Notes under the pieces: generated by a model | Database searches by the model: none | What the model was told of the DNA's origin: nothing | Seen by the model: the letters and a program-made list of their open reading frames with translations, nothing else | Source: Inia geoffrensis | Lineage: Eukaryota; Chordata; Mammalia; Artiodactyla; Iniidae | Assembly: GCA_036417435.1 (NCBI GenBank) | Contig: CM070903.1 | Location: 57,016,001 to 57,080,000 of the forward strand | Direction: 5' to 3' | Length of the DNA stretch: 64,000 nucleotides | Shown: one piece after another, positions 56,042 to 64,000 of the stretch | How the letters are laid out: the number at the start of each line of letters is the position of its first letter | How positions within the stretch are numbered: position 1 is the stretch's first letter | Made by a program: the position numbers and the translations under genes

Positions 56042-57553
56042 CAAAAACAGAAATATAGATCAATGGAACAGGATAGAAAGCCCAGAGATAAACCCACGCA
56101 CATATGGTCACTTTATCTTTGATAAAGGAGGCAGGAATGTACAGTGGAGAAAGGACAACCTCTTCAATAAGTGGTGCTGGGAAAACTGGACAGGTACAAT
56201 AAAAGTATGAGATTAGAACACTCCCTAATGCCATACACAAAAATAAGCTCAAAATGGATTAAAGACCTAAATGTAAGGCCAGAAACTATCAAACTCTTAG
56301 AGGAAAACATAGGCAGAACACTCTATGACATAAATCACAGCAAGATCCTTTTTGACCCACCTCCTAGAGAAATGGAAATAAAAAACAAAAATAAACAAAT
56401 GGGACCTAATGAAACTTCAAAGCCTTTGCACAACAAAGGAAACCATAAACAAGACCAAAAGACAACCCTCAGAATGGGAGAAAATATTTGCAAATGAAGC
56501 AACTGACAAACGATTAATCTCCAAAATTTACAAGCAGCTCATGCAGCTCAATAACAAAAAAACAAAACACAATCCAAAAATGGGCAGAAGACCTAAACAG
56601 ACATTTCTCCAAAGAGATACAGAGTGCCAACAAACACATGAAAGAACGCTCAACATCATTAATCATTAGAGAAATGCAAATCAAAACTACAATGAGATAT
56701 CGTCTCACACTGGTCAGAATGGCCATCATCAAAAAATCTAGAAACAATAAATGCTGGAGAGGGTGTGGAGAAAAGGGAACCCTCTTGCACTGCTGGTGGG
56801 AATGTGAATTGGTACAGCCACTATGGAGAACAGTATGGAGGTTCCTTAAAAAACTACAAATAGAACTACCATAATGACCCAGCAATCCCACTACTGGGTA
56901 TATGACCTGAGAAAACCATAATTCAAAAAGAGTCATGTACCAAAATGTTCATTGCATCTCTATTTACAATAGCCAGGAGTTGGAAACAACCTAAGTGTCC
57001 ATCATCGGATGAATGGATAAAGAAGATGTGGCACATATATACAATGGAATATTACTCAGCCATAAAAAGAAACGAAATTGATCTATTTGTAATGAGGTGG
57101 ATGGACGTAGAGTCTGTCATACAGAGTGAAGTAAGTCAGAAAGAAAAAGACAAGTACTGTATGCTAACACATATATATGGAATCTAAGAAAAAAAAAATG
57201 TCATGAAGAACCTAGGGGTAAGACAGGAATAAAGACACAGAGCTACTAGAGAATGGACTTGAGGATGTGGGGAGGGGGAAGGGTAAGCTGTGACAAGGTG
57301 AGAGAGTGGCATGGACATATATACACTACCAAATGTAAAACAGATAGCTAGTGGGAAGCAGTCGCATAGCACAGGGAGATCAACTTGGTGCTTTGTGACC
57401 ACCTAGTGGGGTTGGATAGGGAGGGTGGGAGGGAGGGAGACGCAAGAGGGAAGAGATATGGGAACATATGTATAACTGATTCACTTTGTTATAAAGCAGA
57501 AACTAACACACCATTGTAAAGCAATTATACCCCAATAAAGATGTAAAAAAAAA
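56042..57553 (+). mobile_element. Young 5'-truncated LINE-1 (about 1.5 kb)
   Basis: Perfect 17-base repeats 'aaaagtccagtgattct' lie at 56025-56041 and 57554-57570. ORF2 C-terminal frames are open in three pieces (56171-56497, 56638-56874, 56945-57187) with few breaks. The 3' UTR and end ('cattgtaaagcaattatacc', 'ccaataaagatg') are nearly the same as in the copy at 25280-26208. Confidence 0.96.
56171..57187 (+). pseudogene. LINE-1 ORF2 C-terminal fragment, broken by frameshifts
   Basis: The segments read 'HSLMPYTKISSKWIKDLNVR', then '[20 protein letters not shown]', then '[20 protein letters not shown]'. A one-base insertion near 56872 ('ccataatgaccc') and another near 56400 break the frame. 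No endonuclease or RT domain is present. Confidence 0.9.
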
Positions 57554-57570
57554 AAAAGTCCAGTGATTCT

Positions 57571-58085
57571 TTCTACCTTCCAAAGTTCTCCTGAGTTTGT
57601 CACATTTTTATCCCCTCTACCATTTCTTTAGTTTCAGTCCTAAATTATTTCTCACTTACTTTCCTGACCCAATAATTGATTCCTCCTAATTGATTTTCTT
57701 TTATCCTCTTCTAGTCTTTCCCAGTGATGCAAGTCAAATCAGTTCACTTCCCTGTAATCACCTAACCTTCGGGACCAGTAGCTGAGCGTCATAACCAGGA
57801 ATGCATATAAGTTATTTAGGAGCTGAAATTTTATACAACAGTGTGTATTTGCATTTTTCTGACAAGAGGGTTTTATACATTTCATGAGATTATCAGGTCC
57901 CAGAGATAATTTAAAAATTGGCCCACTGAACAAAACTTATGATATTCTTGGCTCTTCCACTACAACTATACACCAGGTTTTAGTCTTATTAGAGTTACTA
58001 AAATGAATCACATTTCTCTCACTTTTTTATGCTTTGTGTGCACAGTTCCCTGTATCAAAATATCTTCCATTTCTCTTTCCATCCA
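57571..58085. other. Unassigned sequence
   Basis: No gene or repeat recognised. Confidence 0.4.
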
Positions 58086-58089
58086 AAAT

Positions 58090-58225
58090 ATTACTTGGTT
58101 TGGACCTCCCCTCTGGGACATATCCTTTCTTACCCTGAAAGGAAATGTACAGTTAGGTACCTTCTGTGAAGTCTCATAGCACCTGTGGCTCTCGTGTGAG
58201 CTGCTTGAAGACAAGGATTTTATCT
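58090..58225 (+). repeat. Possible LINE-2 fragment
   Basis: 'tctcatagcacctgtggctc' and 'gcttgaagacaaggatttta' recall L2. The following LTR would have cut it. Confidence 0.42.
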
Positions 58226-58227
58226 TG

Positions 58228-58680
58228 CGTGAAAAATCAAATAATGCACTCCCAAAAATACCCTATTCCCTGGAGCCAGTGAATGTGTTACCTTACATGG
58301 CAAAAGGGATTTAGCAAAAGTGTTTAAGTTGAGGATTCTAAGATAGGGAAGTTATCCTGGATTATCCTAGTGGGCCCAATGTAATCACATTGGTCCTTAG
58401 AAAAAGAGGTGGGTCAGAGTCAAAAAAGGAGACATGACAATGGAAGCAGAGGCTGGAGTAATGAGAGAAAGGGGCCATAAGCTGAGAAATGCAGACAGTG
58501 TCTAAAAGCTTAAAAAGGCTAGGAAACAGATAACTCCCTGAGAGCCTCAAGAAGGAAGGAATGCAGCCCTGCTGACACCTTGATTTTTAAGACTTTTGAA
58601 CTCTAGAACTATAAATAATTTGTTCTAAGCTGCTAAATTTGCAGTAATTAATTATAGTAGCACATAAAAACTAGTACACT
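58228..58680 (+). repeat. MLT1-like LTR
   Basis: 'acatggcaaaagggatttag', 'gttatcctggattatcctag', 'tgggcccaatgtaatcacat', 'atgcagccctgctgacacct' and the right end 'agctgctaaatttgcagtaa' keep the order of an MLT-type LTR. Confidence 0.75.
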
Positions 58681-58681
58681 T

Positions 58682-58835
58682 GATAATGTACAGCATAGGG
58701 AATACTGTCAATAATATTGCAATAACCTTGTATGGTGACAAATGGTAACTAGACTGTGGTCATTTTGTAATGTATAAAAATATCGAAATCACTATGCTGT
58801 ACACCTGAAATTAACATAATATTGTAAATTAATTA
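58682..58835 (+). mobile_element. LINE-1 3' UTR fragment
   Basis: 'gataatgtacagcataggga', 'caataaccttgtatggtgac' and 'gtacacctgaaattaacata' are the same 3' UTR type as in the U6-linked L1 at 17100-17240. Confidence 0.85.
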
Positions 58836-58839
58836 GTAA

Positions 58840-59182
58840 TCTGTGCATTCTAGATCCTAGTAGAGTACTGAGTTTAGAATAACTAAACAAACTTTTCCTG
58901 GAAGAATTTCTCTCTAAAGCTGAATGTTGCTAAAGTCCTGACCATGTTGGTTACTTACTTTATGCCTAAACTAAGTAGCCACTAAACTGATTAATAATTT
59001 AATCAAATACTCTTTCTTGACTACTTATGGCTAATTAAGAACAATCTATCTCAGCCCTCTTGACCCTCTTGGAGGAGGTAGGAGGATATGAAGAATGAAT
59101 TAATTAAGAAAAGTGGTAGACTGTGGCCCTATCTCTGAGAAAGTAATGACTGATTTAAGATTTGAACTAGAAGCAGCTTTTA
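58840..59182. other. Unassigned sequence
   Basis: Nothing recognised. Confidence 0.4.
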
Positions 59183-59199
59183 ACTAGGCAGAAGTTCAG

Positions 59200-59649
59200 A
59201 GTCTTCCCTGGTGGTGCAGTGGTTAAGAATCTGCCTGCCAATTCAGGGTACATGGGTTCAAGCCCTGGTCCAGGAAGATCCCACATGCCACAGAGCAACT
59301 TAGCCTGTGCGCCACAACTACTGAGCCTGAGCTCTAGAGCCCACGAGCCACAACTACTGAAGCCCGTGCACCAAGAGCCCGTGCTATGCACCAAAGAGAA
59401 GCCACAGCAATGAGAAGCCCATACACAGCAACCAAGAGTAGCCCCTGCTCGCCACAACTAGAGGAAGCCCGCACGCAGCAGCAAAGATCCAACGCAGCCA
59501 GAAAAAGAAAAAAAAAAAAAAAACTACTTAATAAAAAATAAGCAAATAAAAAAATAATAATAATTTTTAAAAGGCTACAATTGTGGAACATGTCTGGCAG
59601 ATTACTAGAAAGATATGATTAGAAATAAATAGTAGCCATTTTAAAAAAC
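59200..59649 (+). mobile_element. Long CHR-type SINE plus a non-SINE 3' extension
   Basis: Perfect 17-base repeats 'actaggcagaagttcag' at 59183-59199 and 59650-59666 enclose 450 bases. The SINE takes up 59200 to about 59523, ending in an A run. The remaining 126 bases (59524-59649) are not SINE and end in 'ttttaaaaaac'. This looks like a 3' transduction. Confidence 0.88.
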
Positions 59650-59666
59650 ACTAGGCAGAAGTTCAG

Positions 59667-60390
59667 TTCAGGAAGAGTATTCAGCCACTGGAGGTGAGAA
59701 GGTTGGTAAGTATAAAGGAATGAAAAGAAAGTCAGATTAGCTGAAGGCTACAGAGCAAGGAAGAGAGGATGTGAGATACAAAAGATATAGGAAGAGGAAG
59801 ACCCAAAAGCACCTTGTAAGGGAATTCCCACTAGCTAAAAACAATGGAAAAGCATCGAAGGGGGACATGGTGGTGACAGCAAGGGGGTATGGTGGGGATA
59901 AGGAATGACAAAACTTTAGGAATCTGGATATTGGATTAGGGCGGATGTGCACTAAAGGGAGCAGATTTGAGGATTTTCTTCTTTGTTTTCCAGCCAAATT
60001 TTTTTAATTGAAAAAGATGAGCTCTGCTAATAAACATTATTATTATTTTATTAATGCTATTTTTATTGATAATAATTATTATTATTCTCCCTTGCCACAC
60101 CCATGAATTCCTATCAATGAATATCCAAAGCCATTTTATTAGCATTCCCTGAAGAGAAACTATATTTACATCAAAGACTACATCCACTCAATTCTAAGGG
60201 CAAGTGGAAATGGTGGCTATAGTAGTGTGCCTGAGAAGTGACAAAATGAATGTTGGAAGAGGAAAACAAATCACTACATGTTACAGTATACTTCATGTTT
60301 ACCCACATCACCATTTTTTAAAATTCATTTCATTTATTTTCTGACTTATTTTATTATCTTACTCCATGTATCCTAATCAATATATTATCA
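59667..60390. other. Unassigned sequence
   Basis: No gene. Contains an ATT/TTA-rich stretch at 60035-60085. Confidence 0.4.
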
Positions 60391-60393
60391 ATT

Positions 60394-60505
60394 GATATAT
60401 TATGTTTATAATTTTGTTTATAATTTTTATAATTATAATTTTGATATATTATGTTGATATATTATGTTTATAATTATGTTTATAATTTTTATAATTATAA
60501 TTTTA
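60394..60505 (+). repeat. AT-rich tandem duplication, period about 62
   Basis: 'gatatattatgtttataatt' begins at 60394 and again at 60456. The second unit lacks the last 13 bases of the first. Confidence 0.8.
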
Positions 60506-60564
60506 GTTGCTACAAATTTTCCATGAAAAAAATAATTTTTATTACAAATCTATTAACCACTATT

Positions 60565-60772
60565 TTTTTTTTTTTTTTTGCAGTACGCGGGCCTCTCACT
60601 GCTGTGGCCTCTCCCGTTGTGGAGCACAGGCTCCAGACGCGCAGGCTCAGTGGCCATGGCTCATGGGCCCAGCTGCTCCACGGCATGTGGGATCCTCCCG
60701 CACCGGGGCACGAACCCATATCCCCTGCATTGGCAGGCGGACTCTCAACCACTGCGCCACCAGGGAAGCCCC
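60565..60772 (-). mobile_element. CHR-1-type SINE, full length
   Basis: Antisense copy between 'aaccactatt' repeats at 60555-60564 and 60773-60782. Well preserved. Confidence 0.95.
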
Positions 60773-61019
60773 AACCACTATTCATTTTCAAATAGATTTT
60801 ATTCAAAATATAAACAGTTATAATGAAAGAAAAAACAATAATTATATATATGTGTGCGTATTTATTGACGTACATACCTATAAAATACAGAAAAATAAAC
60901 CACTGAAAATGGGAACAATGTATATGAACAAATTAATAGAATACTACTGAAAGTCATAAAAGAAGATTTGAAAAAATGGGAAGGTATAACTCCAAGACCT
61001 AAAAATGTCAAATCTCTTT

Positions 61020-61306
61020 TGAACAAACTTGTGGTTGCCAAGGAGGTGTCGGGGGGGATAGGGAGGGATGGATTGAGAGTTTGGGATTAACAGATGCAAA
61101 CTATTATATATAGAATGGATAAATAAAAAGGTCCTACTGTATAGCACAGGGAACTATATTCAATATCCTGTGATAAATCATAACAGAAAAGAATATGAAA
61201 AAGAATATGTGTGTGTATATATATATATAACTGAATCACTCTGATGTACAGCAGAAATTAACACAACATTGTAAATCAACTATACTTCAATAAAATAAAT
61301 TATTTT
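61020..61306 (+). mobile_element. Short LINE-1 3' end insertion
   Basis: Only 3' UTR sequence ('cttgtggttgccaaggaggt' to 'tatacttcaataaaataaat'). Repeats 'aaaatgtcaaatctcttt' (61002-61019) and 'aaaaagtcaaatctcttt' (61307-61324) bound it. A TG/TA stretch lies at 61207-61229. Confidence 0.93.
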
Positions 61307-61457
61307 AAAAAGTCAAATCTCTTTCAATTTATAAACTTGATGTTCCAATAAAAACTCTAAGAAACTTTTTTCTTCTGGGAGTTAAACAATTTTAAAGTTT
61401 ATATTAAAAATAAACCAAATGATAGCTCAGAAAAACATTTTAAAAATAAAGGTAGCA

Positions 61458-61796
61458 AGGCTTCCCTGGTGGCGCAGTGGTTAAGAATCCGCCTGCCAAT
61501 GCAGGAGACACGGGTTTGAGCCCTTATCCAGGAAGATCCCACGTGCTGTGGAGCAACAAAGCCCGTGTGCCACAACTACTGAGCCTGTGCTCTAGAGCCT
61601 GTGAGCCACAACTACTGAGCCCACGTGCCTAGATCCCGTGCTCCACAACAAGAGAAGCCACTGCAATGAGAAGCCCGCGCACCTCAACAAAGAGTAGCCC
61701 CTGCTCTTTGCAACTAGAGAAAGCCCACGCGCAACAATGAAGACCCAATGCAACCAAAAATAAATGTTTTTTAAAAACTAATTTAAATAAATAAAT
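61458..61796 (+). mobile_element. Long CHR-type SINE (about 340 bp)
   Basis: Repeats 'aaataaaggtagca' (61444-61457) and 'aaataagggtagca' (61797-61810). The tail is AAAT units. Confidence 0.95.
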
Positions 61797-61814
61797 AAAT
61801 AAGGGTAGCAGCAT

Positions 61815-62337
61815 ATGCCACCCCAAAATACACTGCTTTGGTATACTGATTATTTTGAGCTTTTTCATTGTTGTTGAAAAACAATAAATGCAGGCAGCGG
61901 CTTTCTCTGAACTCCTAATATCTGCCTAAAGACGAAAGGAGCTCAATTGTCATAAATGCCTGCCCCAGGAATTTCATCAATCAGAGAAGACTGACTCATC
62001 ACAGGAGAGGAGACTAGAAGCCGACACCTAACTCTGTCATAAACTATCATACCTCCCATCTATTCTTCCAAGGGCCCATTCACTTTTCCTAAAAATCACT
62101 TACTCTCCCCTCAGAGGCCTACATCTCCCCTCCCTCTTCCCTATTAAGATGATATTTAAGCCTAAATTCTAAGCCACTTATTTGAGTTACTCATTTGTTT
62201 GTGGATAGCTCCTATGTATACATGAGGTATATAAGTTAATAAACTTGTTTGTTTTTATCTTTTTAATCTATCTTTTATTATTGGAGTCTCAGCCAAGAAC
62301 TCAGAAAGGTAGAGGGAAAATTTTTTCCTCCCCTACA
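61815..62337 (+). repeat. Solo-LTR-like element, copy 2
   Basis: It starts 'tgccaccccaaaatacactg', continues 'tactgattattttgagcttt' (compare 'tattaattattctgagttca' at 44069) and ends 'aattttttcctcccctaca'. A late poly(A) signal region 'taagttaataaacttgtttg' lies at 62232. No internal retroviral genes adjoin it. Confidence 0.62.
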
Positions 62338-62389
62338 ATATTAAAATTAATTATGAATCTACATTTAAAAATGCTAACCTAAGAATGTT

Positions 62390-62870
62390 CATACAAATCA
62401 ATAGAACAAAATAGAAAGCCCAAATATAGACTCAAATACACAGACGTATCTAGGATATGATAAAGGTAGCATTTCAATTCCTAGTGGAAAAGGTGAGCCC
62501 ATAGCTCACACCTTATACCATATATAATTCCAAGTGGATAAAAGACTTAAATATTTAAAATGAAACTCTAAAAGTAACCAGAAAAACTCACAAAAATTTG
62601 TCTATTTGTGTGTGCATATATAAAAAATCTAGGAATGGGGAAAATTTTTCTAAGTATGACACAAAATCCAGAAATCATTCAGAAAAAAAAATTGATAAAA
62701 TGAACTACATAAAAACAAAAAGGCAAACAAAACAAAAAGCCCAAACAACCCGCTGGAAAAAATGGACAACATATATGAACAAATAGTTTAAGCTGAAATA
62801 AAAAAGACTATTTAATTTATGAAAAAATACTCAATCTCAATATTAATCAAGAAATTAAAACTATACAGTT
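62390..62870 (+). mobile_element. Old LINE-1 fragment (ORF2), left part
   Basis: 'caaatcaatagaacaaaata', 'aattccaagtggataaaaga', 'aaaattgataaaatgaacta' and 'gaaaaaatactcaatctcaa' are in L1 ORF2 order. It resumes at 63598 after another insert. Confidence 0.82.
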
Positions 62871-63597
62871 AATCTCCCATGCAGAAAATTCCAAATAATG
62901 TATTTTGATATTCCTTCCTCAAGGAGGTGGAGCACAATTCCCCATTCCTTAAGGATGGGCTATACATAGTGACTTCTCTCAAAGAGTACAGTTTAGAAAG
63001 GAGTCAGGGGAAACCTAAACTTACGGTGGAGAGATCTTACAAACATTAGTTCAATCAGGTGACCAAGGTCAACCTCAATAGCAATATGGTGTTGATAGTA
63101 TGTACTCTTGATATGATATGATGAGAATAGCAATTTACCTCTGTGCTTTTCCTCCCCAAAAGGTCTTCAACCCCAGTCTAGTCATGAGAAAAACATCAGA
63201 CAAATTCAAATAGAGGGACATTTTAAACAAAACACCTGACCAGTATTCCTCAAAACTGTCAAGATCATCAAAAATAAGGAAAGTCTGAAAAACTGTCAGA
63301 GCCAAGAGAAGTCTGAGATATGACAATTAAATATGAAGTGGTACCCTGGATGGAATCCAGGAACAGAAAAAGGACTTTAGCAAAAACTAAGGATATCTGA
63401 ATAAAGTATGGAATTTAGTTAATAATAAGGTATCAACACTGCTTCATTAACTGTAATAAATGTACCATATTAATGTAAGATATTAATTAATAATAAGGGA
63501 AATTGGGCATGGGATATATGGAAACTCTACCTTCACAATTTTTTTCTGTAGATCTAAAACTGTAATAAAAAATAAAGTTTATTTTAAAGGAAAAAAT
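62871..63597 (+). mobile_element. Old L1-like 3' UTR retroposon nested in L1
   Basis: 'cctcaaggaggtggagcaca', 'ggctatacatagtgacttct', 'catgagaaaaacatcagaca' and the end 'aaactgtaataaaaaataaa' fit an old L1 3' UTR. The surrounding L1 is continuous across it, and 'ctatacag' occurs at both edges (62863-62870, 63599-63606). Confidence 0.62.
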
Positions 63598-64000
63598 TCT
63601 ATACAGATATGCCATTTTCAGTTATTAGATTGGCAATGTTTAAAATTTGATTTTACACTCAGTTGGTGAGAGTGTAAAGAAACAGGCATTTTTATACATT
63701 GTGAGATGAGTAGAAGTATACATTTCTACTCCATGGAGGGCAATTTGGCAATACATTTTCAATTATTAATATCTCTACTTTTCCTTAGCAATTCCATTTC
63801 TAGGAATTTATCATTAAAAAAGACTCATGGGATTTTGCCATTTGAAGCAACACAGATGGATTTGGAGGGTATTATGCTAAGTGAAATACATCAGACAGAG
63901 AAAGACAAATACTGTATGATATCACTTACATGTGGGACATAAAAAATACCACAAACTAGTGAATATAACAAAAAAGAAGCAGACTCACAAATATAGAGAA
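63598..64000 (+). mobile_element. Old LINE-1 fragment (ORF2 end and 3' UTR), right part
   Basis: 'cactcagttggtgagagtgt', 'tagcaattccatttctagga' and then 'tttgccatttgaagcaacac' and 'tgctaagtgaaatacatcag' continue the L1 of 62390. A deletion of ORF2 sequence lies at about 63820. It runs off the window. Confidence 0.85.

Noticed and set aside
60510..60875. 121-codon minus-strand frame with 'GGAVVESPPANAGDMGSCPG'
   Set aside because: Sense translation of the CHR-1 SINE head joined to AT-rich flank; the same residues occur at 4822, 11918 and 52840.
1..64000. A new multi-gene system (defence, biosynthesis or similar)
   Set aside because: No intact coding frame other than retroelement debris was found on either strand, and base composition and repeats are those of mammalian intergenic DNA.

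Overview
The window is ordinary nuclear, non-coding mammalian DNA, almost certainly from a cetacean. The main evidence is more than twenty tRNA-derived SINEs whose heads read 'ggcttccctggtggcgcagtggtt' or 'ggaattccctggtggtccagtgg', split here into shorter pieces: a 'cttccctggtgg' head, a 'gcagtggtt' box A region and a 'ggttcgtgcccc' box B region. These are CHR-type SINEs, which are characteristic of whales, dolphins and hippos. I saw no BovB LINE or Bov-tA SINE, which argues against a ruminant. I found no intact protein-coding gene, no functional RNA gene and no CRISPR-like or bacterial feature. The long open frames are LINE-1 and retroviral debris, or translations of SINEs.

Layout. Positions 1-4799 hold a long, decayed LINE-1 (part of ORF1, all of ORF2, 3' UTR). 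A SINE follows, and then 5.0-10.8 kb carries a dead gammaretrovirus-like provirus: gag, protease, RT, RNase H, integrase, the last part of env and one LTR. Its RT region is split by a SINE. From 10.8 to 14.2 kb there is an old L2/CR1-type LINE split by a SINE, another SINE and unassigned sequence. From 14.25 to 17.55 kb an old minus-strand L1 is interrupted by a U6 snRNA pseudogene joined directly to a 5'-truncated L1, inside one target-site duplication. From 17.7 to 44 kb the DNA is mostly unassigned, with scattered MIR, L2, L1, MLT/MaLR LTR, MER5-like and SINE copies, one young L1 tail (25.3-26.2 kb) and microsatellites. From 44 to 64 kb there are two copies of one solo-LTR-like family, a 3'-short L1 with a nested SINE, an L1 loaded with four SINEs (52.3-54.3 kb), a MaLR LTR, a young 1.5-kb L1 (56.0-57.6 kb), a SINE carrying a 3' extension (59.2-59.65 kb) and L1-in-L1 nesting at the right end.

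The genes do not work together as a system; the window is a record of successive retroposition. Order of events can be read from nesting and target-site duplications: old L2/MIR/L1M and MaLR/MLT elements first, then the provirus, then CHR SINEs and the youngest L1 tails. The most notable objects are the U6-L1 chimera, the provirus with its readable inactivating changes, the SINE with apparent 3' transduction and the pair of related solo LTRs. Family names come from recognition of sequence, not from a database search, and boundaries without a stated target-site duplication are approximate.
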